NCBI RefSeq assembly: GCF_023703375.1
Contig: NZ_JAMQGO010000005.1
Span: 158,878-222,877, forward strand
Direction of reading: 5' to 3'
DNA length: 64,000 nt
From: Lutimaribacter degradans
GTDB lineage: Bacteria; Pseudomonadota; Alphaproteobacteria; Rhodobacterales; Rhodobacteraceae
Under the pieces are notes generated by a model. The model saw only the letters and a list, made by a program, of their open reading frames with translations. It made no database searches and was not told where the DNA came from. Made by a program: the position numbers and the translations under genes. Of the stretch, positions 27,683-36,851 are shown piece by piece. Within the stretch, counting starts at the first letter, position 1. Each line of letters opens with the position of its first letter.

Positions 27683-27997
27683 GGAAAGTGCAGGCTTCTG
27701 TTGCCAGGTGCCTGCGAACCCCGCCTTACGCGGCTAGGCGCAAGGGCTTAGGTTTCGGTCTTGTTACCGCTTACGCGGCAACTGCAACCGGAGCACGATT
27801 GTCGTTGGCAATTATGCTTTTGTGAACCGATAACGGTGGTGTCTCACCGGGACAAAGCTAACCCCTTTAGACGTTCGTCGATCCTGTTTCGGCCCCATGT
27901 CCCGCCAACGCCGGGTATTTGGTGGAGCCGCCGGGTACCGCCCCCGGGTCCGATCCGCTTATTACGAGCGCGTTTATGTCCATAGTCCCGAAGGACA
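27683..27997 (-). ncRNA. ssrA: Transfer-messenger RNA, two-piece permuted form
   Basis: tmRNA rescues stalled ribosomes and tags the nascent peptide for proteolysis. On the minus strand the acceptor piece comes first and ends in CGGCTCCACCA at 27930-27920. A short intervening loop (27919-27897) follows, then the coding piece, which starts GGGGCCGAAACAGGATCGAC at 27896. The first seven bases pair with CGGCTCC to form the acceptor stem. The tag frame at 27809-27771 reads ANDNRAPVAVAA and stops at TAA. A hairpin (GCAGGC/GCCTGC) and T-rich tail at 27715-27683 mark the 3' end. This circular permutation is characteristic of alphaproteobacteria. The 5' end is set from the promoter. Confidence 0.92.
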
Positions 27998-28002
27998 GTT
28001 TG

Positions 28003-28031
28003 AATATAGGGCCGGCTGCCGCGTTTGAAAA
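28003..28031 (-). promoter_or_regulatory. Promoter of ssrA
   Basis: A minus-strand -35 TTTTCA (28031-28026), a 17-base spacer and a -10 TATATT (28008-28003) predict a start near 27997, just before the GTCC-TTCG-GGAC hairpin of the acceptor piece. Confidence 0.55.
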
Positions 28032-28132
28032 GAGGGGATTGATCTTTGTGCCCATCACCGGAACACTGACCGGCAGGTAAAGGCCATGTGTTTTCCGTGG
28101 CTTGGAAGGACGGTCTTGGTAAAGGGCAGGCG

Positions 28133-28639
28133 ATGATCACACCCGAGTGCGTGCGCCGCTTGGCGGCCTACAATGCCTGGCAGAATCGGCAGCTCGACGC
28201 GGCGATGGGCAAGCTGGACCACGCGGCATTGCTGGTCGATCGTGGCGCGTTCTGGGGCTCGATCCTGGGCACCGCCAATCATCTTCTTTGGGGCGATGCG
28301 ACCTGGATGGCGCGGTTCGGCGTGGGGGCTGCACCGGAACGGCCCCTTGCGGACAGCGCGGCGCTTTTCCCCACGCACCCCGCCTGGAGCGCCGAGCGCT
28401 TTCGCCTCGACGGTCGGATCACGCTTTGGGCCGAGGAGCTGCGCGCGGTCGACCTTGTCGGCAGATTGCGCTGGTATTCCGGCGCCGCGGGCCGCGAGAT
28501 TGAAAAGCCGGTGGGTGAAATCGTGCTGCACATGTTCAACCACCAGACCCATCACCGGGGGCAGATTCACGCGATGCTCGGCGCGGCGGGTGTGACCGCG
28601 CCGGTCAGCGACCTGTTCCTGATGCCGGAGGACGGGTAA
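28133..28639 (+). CDS. DinB superfamily protein
   Basis: 168-residue four-helix-bundle protein of the DinB/YfiT metal-binding superfamily. Likely metal ligands are His near residue 50 (GTANHLLWGD) and the HxxxH pair in LHMFNHQTHHRGQIH. The N-terminal LAAYNAWQNRQLDAAM helix is typical. Some relatives are thiol-transferases (for example mycothiol- or bacillithiol-dependent), but the thiol substrate here is unknown. The ATG at 28133 follows AGGGCAGG; an upstream extension is unsupported. Confidence 0.85.
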   Translation: MITPECVRRLAAYNAWQNRQLDAAMGKLDHAALLVDRGAFWGSILGTANHLLWGDATWMARFGVGAAPERPLADSAALFPTHPAWSAERFRLDGRITLWAEELRAVDLVGRLRWYSGAAGREIEKPVGEIVLHMFNHQTHHRGQIHAMLGAAGVTAPVSDLFLMPEDG

Positions 28640-28736
28640 GGGGCTTTGCGCTGTCGCCCGCGCGGGCGCGCCCGCAATATTTTTGGAATTGGAATGCCGG
28701 GGCGGGGTGCCCCGGCTGTGAAAGGGAGCGAAAAAC

Positions 28737-29729
28737 ATGTTCAACGCGCTGGTCGTGAACAAGGACGAAGACGGAAAAACCCATGCAGGCGTGCAGCAAT
28801 TGGCGCTGGATGACCTGCCCGAGGCCGAGGTGACCGTCGCGGTGGACTATTCTACCGTGAACTACAAGGACGGCCTGTGCATCGGGCCGGGCGGCGGCTT
28901 GGTGCGGAACTATCCGCATGTTCCGGGGATCGACTTTGCCGGAACGGTCGAAGCCAGCGATGACGACCGTTACAAGCCCGGCGACAAGGTGGTGCTGACG
29001 GGCTGGCGCGTGGGCGAGGCGCATTGGGGCGGCTATGCGCAAAAGGCGCGGGTCAGGGCCGATTGGCTTGTGCCCTTGCCCAAGGGGCTGGACGCGCGCC
29101 AGGCGATGGCGGTGGGCACGGCCGGCCTGACCTCGATGTTGTCGGTCATGGCGTTGGAGGACCACGGGCTGACACCGGGGCACGGGCCGGTGCTGGTCAC
29201 AGGGGCGGCGGGCGGTGTCGGCTCGGTCGCGGTGGCGGTGCTGGCTGCCCTTGGGCACGAGGTGGCGGCCGTTACCGGCCGGCCCGAACAGGAAGGGTAC
29301 CTGCGCGAGCTGGGCGCAAGCCAGATCGTCGCGCGTGACGAGTTGACCGAGGTGACTCGCAAGCCGCTGGAATCCGAGCTTTGGGCCGGCTGCGTCGATG
29401 CGGTGGCGGGGTCGATGCTGGGCAGGGTGCTGAAGCAGATGAAATACGGCACATCTGTCGCTGCCGTGGGGCTTGCCGGCGGTGCCGCCATCGAGGGCGC
29501 GCTTATCACGCCATTCATCCTGCGCGGGGTGAACCTGCTGGGCATCGACAGCGTGATGCAACCCTATGAAAACCGCCTGCGCGCCTGGGAACGGATTGCG
29601 CGGGATCTGCCGATGGACAAGCTTGAAGCGATGGTCCAACCGGCCACGCTGTCGGACCTGCCCGGATTGGGCGCAGATATCCTGAAGGGCCAAGTCAAGG
29701 GCCGCGTGGTGGTTGATGTCAACGCCTGA
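28737..29729 (+). CDS. acuI: Acrylyl-CoA reductase (NADPH), AcuI type
   Basis: Reduces toxic acryloyl-CoA to propionyl-CoA; in roseobacters this follows DMSP cleavage and 3-hydroxypropionate metabolism. The 330-residue zinc-free MDR protein (YhdH/AcuI branch) has VDYSTVNYKDGLCIGPGGGLVRNYPHVPGIDFAG, GWRVGEAHWGGYAQ and the NADPH loop VTGAAGGVGSVAV. GAGCG precedes the ATG. No DMSP lyase gene (ddd) is in the window, so the pathway link is inferred from the protein alone. Confidence 0.88.
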   Translation: MFNALVVNKDEDGKTHAGVQQLALDDLPEAEVTVAVDYSTVNYKDGLCIGPGGGLVRNYPHVPGIDFAGTVEASDDDRYKPGDKVVLTGWRVGEAHWGGYAQKARVRADWLVPLPKGLDARQAMAVGTAGLTSMLSVMALEDHGLTPGHGPVLVTGAAGGVGSVAVAVLAALGHEVAAVTGRPEQEGYLRELGASQIVARDELTEVTRKPLESELWAGCVDAVAGSMLGRVLKQMKYGTSVAAVGLAGGAAIEGALITPFILRGVNLLGIDSVMQPYENRLRAWERIARDLPMDKLEAMVQPATLSDLPGLGADILKGQVKGRVVVDVNA

Positions 29730-30077
29730 TCGCCAGGCAATGGCCCGGCACAAGGGCAGTTCCGCGCGGGGCGGCCCTTGGTTTCCGGGTTTTCCAGGTC
29801 CTTGCACCCGGGGGGTGGCTCTGCGTATCCGGGCGACGGGTCTTGGCGAAATGGGGTCAGCCGGTTCTGGAAATGTCGCTTTCCGCAACGTAAATGCCGC
29901 GCGTTTTTTTACATCGGCGAATTCCCGCGCTACTGTTGAAACAGGAGGTCGTGTCACGGAACCGTCGTGGCGCCCTCTGGACACGACAAGGAAAACAACG
30001 CGCGGGGCAATGGAATCGGCCCGCTGATGCGGCCGTTCCGCCCCCCCCGGGTAACAATCGCGGAAGGAGGGAGACAC
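29730..30077 (+). other. Long leader region upstream of uspA
   Basis: 348 bases with no supportable gene. It contains an 8-bp inverted repeat (GTCGTGTC / GACACGAC) around 29950-30000 and ends in GGAAGGAGGGAG, the strong ribosome site of the next gene. It probably carries the promoter for uspA and the BCCT transporter. Confidence 0.45.
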
Positions 30078-30494
30078 GTGTTCAAACGTATCATGGTGCC
30101 TGTTGATCTGGCACATTCGGACAAGCAGCAACGCGCGCTGCAATGCGGCGCCGATATTGCCAAGCTTTACGGCGCGCCGGTGGTTTACGTGGGTGTGACG
30201 GCGGAAACGCCGGGCAGCCTTGGCCACAACCCGGCAGAATACAACGAAAGGCTCACCGCCTTTGCCGCCGCCCAAGGCGAAAGCAACGGCATTGACACAA
30301 GCGCGAAAACGGAGCTGAGCCATGATCCGACCTCGGATCTGGACGACATCCTGCTTCGAGCCATTGACGACACCGGGGCCGACCTGGTGGTGATGGCCAG
30401 CCATATCCCCGGTCTGACCGATTACATCTGGCCGTCCAATGGCGGCAAGGTTGCAGCGCATGCCAAGGTCAGCGTCATGGTCGTCCGTGACTGA
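30078..30494 (+). CDS. Universal stress protein UspA family
   Basis: 138 residues with a Rossmann-like fold. It opens with MFKRIMVPVDL and has GADLVVMASHIPGLTDYIWPSNGGKV and a final VSVMVVRD strand, the usual UspA ending. The ATP-loop pattern G-x2-G-x9-G is only partly matched. The start is GTG at 30078, fixed by GGAAGGAGG about 8 bases upstream. It sits 29 bp upstream of a BCCT transporter, a pairing seen with osmoprotectant transporters in which the Usp may regulate the transporter. Confidence 0.88.
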   Translation: MFKRIMVPVDLAHSDKQQRALQCGADIAKLYGAPVVYVGVTAETPGSLGHNPAEYNERLTAFAAAQGESNGIDTSAKTELSHDPTSDLDDILLRAIDDTGADLVVMASHIPGLTDYIWPSNGGKVAAHAKVSVMVVRD

Positions 30495-30523
30495 GACAGG
30501 GACAAAACAGGGAACGCAAGAAA

Positions 30524-32263
30524 ATGAGTGATTCATCAGACTACGGTATCCCCGAACCGGAAGGCGCGTCGGATATCATCGAGACCGATTACGAGATCGG
30601 TCAGGACAACGTGGAAACCAAGATTGGCCCGATCCGGCTTGATTTTCACAACCCGGTATTTCTGATTACCGGTGCCTTGGTCCTGGTCTTCGTGGCCATC
30701 GCGCTGATCTGGCCTACGGGCGCGCGCGACGCCTTCATGGCGATGCGCACCTTCGTGCTGACCCAGTTCGACTGGTTCTTCCTTATGTCGGCCAACCTGT
30801 TCGTCATCTTCGCGCTGGTGCTGATCGTGACGCCTTGGGGGTCGGTCAGGCTGGGTGGCAGCGATGCGACGCCCGATTACAGCTATCCGGCATGGTTCGC
30901 GATGCTTTTTGCCGCCGGCATGGGCATCGGGCTGATGTTCTTTGGTGTGCTCGAACCGGTTTACTATTTCGGCACCCCGTGGGGCGATCAACCGCTGGGC
31001 GGAGACCTGGGTATCGTCGATGGCGAGGTGGCAGACGCGGCCACCGTTGAAGCCGCGCGGCAGATGGCGATGGCGGCCACGATTTTCCACTGGGGTCTGC
31101 ACCCTTGGGCGATCTATGCCATCGTGGCGCTGGCTTTGGCGCTGTTCAGCTACAACAAGGGGTTGCCTCTGACCCTGCGTTCGGCGTTTTACCCGCTTCT
31201 GGGTGAGCGTGTCTGGGGCTTCTGGGGCAACGCGATCGACACGGTCGCGGCCTTCGCGACGCTCTTTGGCCTGGCGACATCGCTTGGCCTTGGCGCGACG
31301 CAGGTGGCATCGGGCCTGACCGAGGTTTTCGGCTCGGGCGACGCCGAGGCCGGCACGCGCAATTTCCTGGGGTTCCTCTGGGGCAACGCGGCCGAGAACA
31401 CCGCGGGTATCCAGAACAGCTCGATGCTGTTGGCGCTGATCATTGCTTTCATCACGGCAATCGCGCTGGTTTCGGTGATCCGTGGCCTCGACGGCGGCGT
31501 CAAGATCCTGTCGGAAATCAACATGGGCTTTGCTGGCCTGCTGTTGGCCTTCGTGTTCCTTTCCGGGCCGACGGTTGCCATCCTGGGTAACTTCGTCAGT
31601 GGCTTGGGCGCCTATGCGCGCGAGATCGTGCCGCTGTCGAACCCGTTCGGCCGCGAAGATACCAGCTTCCTGCATGGGTGGACGACCTTCTACTGGGCGT
31701 GGTGGATCTCTTGGTCACCTTTCGTCGGCATGTTCATCGCGCGCGTCAGCCGCGGTCGCACGGTGCGCGAGTTCATCACCTGCGTGTTGCTGATTCCGTC
31801 GCTGGTCTGCATCTTCTGGATGGCGACGTTCGGTGGCACCGCGATTACCCAGGTGGTCGAGGGCGCAACTGAATCGGGGGTGTTCCAGAACGTGATCGCG
31901 TCCTACAAGCCCGAGATCTCGCTGTTCGCCATGCTGGGCGAGTTGCCGCTGGCCGCGATCACCTCGACGCTCGCGGTTGTGCTGGTGATCATCTTCTTCG
32001 TCACCTCTTCGGACTCCGGTTCGCTGGTGATCGACACGATCACCGCGGGTGGCAAGGTTGATGCCCCGGTGTCGCAGCGTATCTTCTGGTGCATCTTCGA
32101 AGGTGCGGTGGCGGCCGTGCTGCTGCTTGGCGCGGCCGGTACGGCCGGGCTCGACAGCCTCCAGGCCATGGTCATCTCGACGGGCCTGTTCTTTACGGTG
32201 GTTCTGCTGGTCATGTGTTTCTCGATCTTCCGGGGGCTGATGACCGAACGTCAGAACACCTGA
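30524..32263 (+). CDS. BCCT family betaine/choline/DMSP transporter
   Basis: Sodium- or proton-coupled uptake of quaternary ammonium or sulfonium solutes. The protein has 579 residues and 12 predicted helices. It has the family signature HGWTTFYWAWWISWSPFVGMFIARVSRGRTVREF, which supplies the Trp box for trimethylammonium binding. The AGMGIGLMFFGVLEP region near residue 130 resembles the glycine-rich first helix of BetP (G-M-G-I-G). Substrate (glycine betaine, choline, carnitine or DMSP) cannot be decided. A strong terminator follows. Confidence 0.93.
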   Translation: MSDSSDYGIPEPEGASDIIETDYEIGQDNVETKIGPIRLDFHNPVFLITGALVLVFVAIALIWPTGARDAFMAMRTFVLTQFDWFFLMSANLFVIFALVLIVTPWGSVRLGGSDATPDYSYPAWFAMLFAAGMGIGLMFFGVLEPVYYFGTPWGDQPLGGDLGIVDGEVADAATVEAARQMAMAATIFHWGLHPWAIYAIVALALALFSYNKGLPLTLRSAFYPLLGERVWGFWGNAIDTVAAFATLFGLATSLGLGATQVASGLTEVFGSGDAEAGTRNFLGFLWGNAAENTAGIQNSSMLLALIIAFITAIALVSVIRGLDGGVKILSEINMGFAGLLLAFVFLSGPTVAILGNFVSGLGAYAREIVPLSNPFGREDTSFLHGWTTFYWAWWISWSPFVGMFIARVSRGRTVREFITCVLLIPSLVCIFWMATFGGTAITQVVEGATESGVFQNVIASYKPEISLFAMLGELPLAAITSTLAVVLVIIFFVTSSDSGSLVIDTITAGGKVDAPVSQRIFWCIFEGAVAAVLLLGAAGTAGLDSLQAMVISTGLFFTVVLLVMCFSIFRGLMTERQNT

Positions 32264-32285
32264 CAGGACTCTATTGAACCGGTTG

Positions 32286-32312
32286 AAAGGCCCCGCTCCG
32301 GCGGGGCCTTTT
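32286..32312 (+). terminator. Terminator after the BCCT transporter
   Basis: The stem AAGGCCCCGC/GCGGGGCCTT with a short TCCG loop is followed by a T run, 23 bp after the stop. Confidence 0.8.
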
Positions 32313-32432
32313 GCATTTGCGCCGCCTGCGCGCGGCACCGCACTGGCCGGGCAGGTCTGCCCGGCACGACAAGCGGGGATTGCGCCCGCCGCGCATTTGC
32401 ATTTGAGTATGCGCGAAACGAATGTGGAGCGG

Positions 32433-33656
32433 ATGATGGACCTGGATATCGATTTCGTGCGTGCGCAATTTCCGGCCTTTGCCGAACCTTCGCTACAGGG
32501 GCAGGCGTTTTTCGAGAACGCGGGCGGGTCGTATACCTGCAAGCCGGTGATCGACCGGCTGACGCGCTATTACCACAGCCGCAAGGTGCAGCCCTATGGC
32601 CCTTACGAGGCCAGCCGCCTTGCGGGCGAAGAAATGGACGAGGCGCGCCGCCGGCTGGCCGCGATGTTGGGTGTCGATACCGATGAGCTGAGTTTCGGGC
32701 CGTCGACCACGCAAAACACCTATGTTCTGGCGCGCGCCTTCGGCGAATGGATGCAGCCGGGCGAGGCGATCATCGTGACCAACCAGGATCACGAGGCCAA
32801 TACCGGGCCGTGGCGACGTCTTGCCCAGCAGGGAATCGAGGTCCGCGAATGGCGCATCGACCCCGATACCGGCGCGCTTGACCCCGAGGATCTGGCCGAT
32901 CTGCTGGATGAACAGGTGCGGCTGGTGTGTTTTCCACATTGCTCGAACGTGGTGGGACAGGTCAATCCGGTGGTCGAGATCACCGCCATGGCCCATGCCG
33001 CCGGGGCTTTTGTCTGTGTTGACGGGGTCAGCTATGCGCCCCACGGCCTGCCCAATGTCGGGCTGATGGGCCCCGACATCTACCTGTTTTCCGCCTACAA
33101 GACCTATGGGCCGCACCAGGGGGTGATGGTGATCCGCCGCGCGCTGGGTGAGCAGCTTCCCAACCAGGCCCATTATTTCAACGCCGGCACGCTTTACAAG
33201 CGCTTCACCCCGGCCGGCCCCGACCATGCGCAGGTAGCGGCAAGCGCGGGGATCGCCGATTATTTCGACGCGCTGGCAGATCACCACGGGGTCACGGGCG
33301 ATGCCGCGACCCGCGCCGAGGGGGTGCATGACCTGATGCGCGCGCATGAAACGCGCCTGTTGCAGCCGCTGCTGGATTACCTGAAATCCAGGAACTCGGT
33401 TCGCTTGCTGGGGCCGGGGCAGGCCGAGGGGCGCGCCTCGACCGTGGCCGTCGATGCCCGGCAGCCGGCCGCGCCGCTGGCCGCTGCACTGGCCGACCGG
33501 GGCATCATGGCGGGGGGCGGTGATTTCTACGCCGTGCGTGCGCTGGAGGCGATGGGCGTCGACCCCGCACGCGGCGTGCTACGGCTTAGCTTCGTGCATT
33601 ATACGCACGCCAACGAAGTTAAGAAACTGATCGAGGCGTTGGACGACGTTCTTTAA
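32433..33656 (+). CDS. Class V aminotransferase family protein (cysteine desulfurase-like)
   Basis: PLP-dependent fold-type I enzyme of ~407 residues. It has the PLP region FGPSTTQNTYVLAR and TNQDHEANTGPWRR. The cofactor Asp is in VCVDGVSYAPH and the Schiff-base Lys in LFSAYKTYGPHQGVM. It resembles SufS/CsdA-like and isopenicillin epimerase-like members, but the C-terminal catalytic Cys loop of true desulfurases is not evident, so the reaction is undefined. ATG codons at 32433 and 32436 are both plausible after TGGAG. Confidence 0.85.
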   Translation: MMDLDIDFVRAQFPAFAEPSLQGQAFFENAGGSYTCKPVIDRLTRYYHSRKVQPYGPYEASRLAGEEMDEARRRLAAMLGVDTDELSFGPSTTQNTYVLARAFGEWMQPGEAIIVTNQDHEANTGPWRRLAQQGIEVREWRIDPDTGALDPEDLADLLDEQVRLVCFPHCSNVVGQVNPVVEITAMAHAAGAFVCVDGVSYAPHGLPNVGLMGPDIYLFSAYKTYGPHQGVMVIRRALGEQLPNQAHYFNAGTLYKRFTPAGPDHAQVAASAGIADYFDALADHHGVTGDAATRAEGVHDLMRAHETRLLQPLLDYLKSRNSVRLLGPGQAEGRASTVAVDARQPAAPLAAALADRGIMAGGGDFYAVRALEAMGVDPARGVLRLSFVHYTHANEVKKLIEALDDVL

Positions 33657-33704
33657 TCCGATCTGCGGCTTGCTACGTATAAGGTAACAAAACGGAGCAG
33701 CCCC

Positions 33705-35123
33705 TTGCCGGATACATCCCCCACGATCTTGTGGCTTCGCCGCGATTTGCGGTTAAGCGACCATCCCGCCTTGCGTGCCGCCTGCGACGCGGGTGGGCCG
33801 GTCATTCCGGTTTTCATCCATGATGAGCAGGTGGCCGCGCTGGGCGCCGCGCCGAAGTGGCGATTGGGCCTGGCGCTGGAATATCTGGCCGGGTCGCTGG
33901 CCGACAAGGGCAGCCGGCTGGTGTTGCGACGGGGCGATGCGCTGACGGTGCTGCGCGGGCTGATCGAAGAAACCGGCGCGCGCTTTGTCTGTTGGACCCG
34001 CGCCTATGACCCGGACGCCATCGCGCGCGACAGCGCCGTCAAGGCCGCGCTGAAAGAAGACGGGATCGAGGCGCGCAGTTTCGGTGGGCACCTGCTGTTC
34101 GAGCCATGGACGGTCGAAACCAAGCAAGGCGGTGTGTACAAGGTCTACACGCCATTCTGGAACGCGGTGAAGGGGCGCGACGTGGCCGCCCCGCTGGCCA
34201 CGCCGGGCACCATCCCGGCGCCCGATCGCTGGCCCGCCTCAGACGTCCTGGGCGATTGGCGGCTGGGGGCTGCGATGAACCGCGGGGCCGACGTGGTGCG
34301 CCCCCATGTGCAACTGGGCGAGGGTGGGGCGCAATCGCGGCTGGGCGTCTTCATGGCGCACAAGGTAGCCGACTACGACAAGTTGCGCGACATCATGGCC
34401 GAGGATGGCACGTCGGCCCTGTCCGAGAACCTGGCCCAGGGCGAGATCAGCCCGCACCAGTGTTGGCATGCCGGGCTGCGCGCCCGCGAAGAGGGCAAGA
34501 AGGGCGCCGAGACATTTCTGAAAGAGCTGGCCTGGCGCGAATTCGCCTATCACCTGACCTATCACACGCCCCGTATCCTGAGCGGCAACTGGCGCGAGGA
34601 ATGGGATGCCTTCCCCTGGAACCAAGACGAAACGGTGGCCGTCACCCGCTGGAAGCAGGGGCGCACGGGGGTGGAAATGATCGATGCCGCCATGCGCGAG
34701 ATGTATGTGACGGGCCGGATGCACAACCGTGGCCGCATGATCGTGGCCAGCTTCCTGACAAAGCATCTGCTCACGCATTGGCGCGTTGGGCAGAAATGGT
34801 TCGAAGACTGCCTGATCGACTGGGACCCGGCCAGCAACGCTATGGGCTGGCAGTGGGCGGCCGGATCGGGGCCGGATGCCTCGCCGTATTTCCGCGTTTT
34901 CAACCCGGCCACCCAACTGGACAAGTTCGACCCCGACCGCCGTTATGTGCGCCGCTGGATCGCCGAGGGGCAGGGCACCCCGCCCGCCACCGCGACCAGC
35001 TATTTCGCCGCCGTGCCGCGTCGCTGGGGGCTGTCGCCCGATCAACCCTATCCCGCGCCCGTGGTGGCGTTGGACGAGGGGCGCAAAAAGGCGCTCGCGG
35101 CTTATGAAAACCGCAGCTTTTGA
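33705..35123 (+). CDS. phrB: Deoxyribodipyrimidine photo-lyase (class I)
   Basis: Repairs UV-induced cyclobutane pyrimidine dimers with FADH- and blue light. The protein has 472 residues: an N-terminal antenna domain (TILWLRRDLRLSDHPAL) and a C-terminal FAD domain with FLKELAWREFAYH, GRMHNRGRMIVASFLTKHLL and DCLIDWDPASNAMGWQWAAGSG. The start is TTG at 33705 after GGAG. It begins a phrB-cfa-trgA-trgB-cysK run that in Rhodobacter relatives is linked to singlet-oxygen (RpoE) and tellurite responses. Confidence 0.94.
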   Translation: MPDTSPTILWLRRDLRLSDHPALRAACDAGGPVIPVFIHDEQVAALGAAPKWRLGLALEYLAGSLADKGSRLVLRRGDALTVLRGLIEETGARFVCWTRAYDPDAIARDSAVKAALKEDGIEARSFGGHLLFEPWTVETKQGGVYKVYTPFWNAVKGRDVAAPLATPGTIPAPDRWPASDVLGDWRLGAAMNRGADVVRPHVQLGEGGAQSRLGVFMAHKVADYDKLRDIMAEDGTSALSENLAQGEISPHQCWHAGLRAREEGKKGAETFLKELAWREFAYHLTYHTPRILSGNWREEWDAFPWNQDETVAVTRWKQGRTGVEMIDAAMREMYVTGRMHNRGRMIVASFLTKHLLTHWRVGQKWFEDCLIDWDPASNAMGWQWAAGSGPDASPYFRVFNPATQLDKFDPDRRYVRRWIAEGQGTPPATATSYFAAVPRRWGLSPDQPYPAPVVALDEGRKKALAAYENRSF

Positions 35124-35198
35124 TTGATAAACCCATGAAATTCTTGCCCTTGGGCAGGAAACTTGCCAGCTTTGGCTACAACCGAAGGGGATGAGCGG

Positions 35199-36407
35199 AT
35201 GATCCTGACAACAACCGAGGGCCAAAAGAACTTGCCCCGCTACTTTTCGCGCGTGTTCGAGATGGCGCAGGAGATGCCGCGCGGGCGGCTTGATTTCGTG
35301 CTGCCCGACGGGCGGTATTTCCGCGCGGATGGCAAGGCGCCCGGCTACGTGGCCGAGTTGCACATCCACAACTCGGATATCTTTGCCCGGCTGATCCGCG
35401 AGGGCGACCTGGGGTTTTGCGATGCCTATATTGACGGGTGGTGGAGCACGCCCGACCTGCAAGCCTTCATGGATCTGGTCCACGACGAGAATGACGAGAT
35501 GTATGACGGTTTTCCGGGCATCGGGCTGGTGCGCGCCTTTGAAAAAATGCGGTTTTGGCTGCAATCCAACAGCAAGCGGCAGGCCCGGAAGAACATCAGC
35601 TATCATTATGATCTGGGCAATGATTTCTACGGACTGTGGCTGGATGATACGATGACCTATTCCAGCGCCCTGTTCGAACCCGGCCAGAACAGCCTGGAGC
35701 AGGCCCAGATTGCCAAATATGCCTCGATGGTCGACCAGATGGGCGCCCAGCCGGGCGATCATATCCTGGAAATCGGCTGCGGTTGGGGGGGCTTTGCCGA
35801 ATATGCCGCCAAGGAGCGCGGATTGCGCGTGACCGGCCTGACCATCAGCGAAGAGCAGTTTAAGTATGCGAGGGAACGAATTGAAAAAGCAGGGCTTTCA
35901 GATCTCGTGACCTTCAAGTTGCAGGATTATCGCGATGAAAGGGGCACCTATGATGGCATCGCCAGCATCGAGATGTTCGAGGCGGTCGGCGAAAAATACT
36001 GGCCCATCTATTTCGACACGCTGCGCGACCGGTTGAAGCCGGGCAAGAACGCCACGTTGCAGATCATCACGGTGCAGGACCGGCGGTGGGATGTGTATCG
36101 CCGCGGGGTTGATTTCATTCAGAAATACATCTTTCCCGGCGGCATGTTGCCCGCGCCCTCGGTGTTGCGGACCGAGATCGAAAAGGCCGGTCTGCAAGTG
36201 GCCCGCCAGATCGAGTTTGGCGAAAGCTACAGCCAGACCCTGCGCCGCTGGCATGAAACGTTCAACGACAAGTGGGAGCAGGTGGCCAGCCTTGGCTTTG
36301 ATGAGCGGTTTCGCCGGATGTGGAATTTCTACCTCACCTCTTGCGCGGCGACCTTTCATAGCGGAAATTGCGACGTGACGCAGATCACGGTAACGAAACC
36401 CGCATGA
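35199..36407 (+). CDS. cfa: Cyclopropane-fatty-acyl-phospholipid synthase family protein
   Basis: SAM-dependent enzyme that methylates or cyclopropanates double bonds of membrane phospholipid chains. The protein has 402 residues. It has an N-terminal lipid-binding region, then the methyltransferase domain with NISYHYDLGNDFYGLWLDDTMTYSSA, SAM loop ILEIGCGWGGFAEYAA, and TGLTISEEQ. The C-terminal YIFPGGMLPAPSVL and ESYSQTLRRWHETF complete the family pattern. ATG 35199 was chosen over TTG 35163 because AGGGG precedes it. It overlaps trgA by 4 bp. Confidence 0.93.
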   Translation: MILTTTEGQKNLPRYFSRVFEMAQEMPRGRLDFVLPDGRYFRADGKAPGYVAELHIHNSDIFARLIREGDLGFCDAYIDGWWSTPDLQAFMDLVHDENDEMYDGFPGIGLVRAFEKMRFWLQSNSKRQARKNISYHYDLGNDFYGLWLDDTMTYSSALFEPGQNSLEQAQIAKYASMVDQMGAQPGDHILEIGCGWGGFAEYAAKERGLRVTGLTISEEQFKYARERIEKAGLSDLVTFKLQDYRDERGTYDGIASIEMFEAVGEKYWPIYFDTLRDRLKPGKNATLQIITVQDRRWDVYRRGVDFIQKYIFPGGMLPAPSVLRTEIEKAGLQVARQIEFGESYSQTLRRWHETFNDKWEQVASLGFDERFRRMWNFYLTSCAATFHSGNCDVTQITVTKPA

Positions 36408-36847
36408 CCTATACTGCCGCGCGCGTTGTGGCCGCGCTTTTACTTGCGATCACGGGTTGGGTGGCCTCGCGGCTGATCATGCCGCTGCTGCCCGAGGCGA
36501 CGGATTTCGGCATTTTCGAATATCTCAACGCGGGCCTCGGGGCGGCGGTGGGCTGGACCGTGATTGGCAGCCGCACGGGCCGGGGTATGTCGAACGCCAT
36601 TGGCGTGGGCATAACGGCGGCGGTGGTGCTGACCTTTTGGGGCGTTTTCGTTCAATCCGCGCGCGAGATGTTCGCGCTGGCCAACAAGCGTCGCTACGAC
36701 AACCCGATCGAGGCAATCATTGGCATTTTCGATATCGGTATCGATTATGTCGTGACCATGGCAACCCCCACTGTTCTGGGGGCGCTGGTATTGGGCGGTA
36801 TCCTGAGCGCCGTCTTGGCCGAGCGCGCGGCGCGCGTGTGGCGCTAG
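36404..36847 (+). CDS. trgA: TrgA family membrane protein
   Basis: 147 residues with about four hydrophobic helices (RVVAALLLAITGWVASRL, LNAGLGAAVGWTVIG, IGVGITAAVVLTFWGVFV, PTVLGALVLGGILSAVLAE). The family is named from the Rhodobacter sphaeroides tellurite-resistance locus trgAB next to cysK; the same neighbours are present here. The biochemical function is unknown. The ATG overlaps the cfa stop (ATGA), so the two are coupled. Confidence 0.85.
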   Translation: MTYTAARVVAALLLAITGWVASRLIMPLLPEATDFGIFEYLNAGLGAAVGWTVIGSRTGRGMSNAIGVGITAAVVLTFWGVFVQSAREMFALANKRRYDNPIEAIIGIFDIGIDYVVTMATPTVLGALVLGGILSAVLAERAARVWR

Positions 36848-36851
36848 GCCA

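Noticed and set aside
28605..30536. 643-codon minus-strand frame across acuI and uspA
   Set aside because: Antisense shadow of well-supported genes; no recognisable domain.
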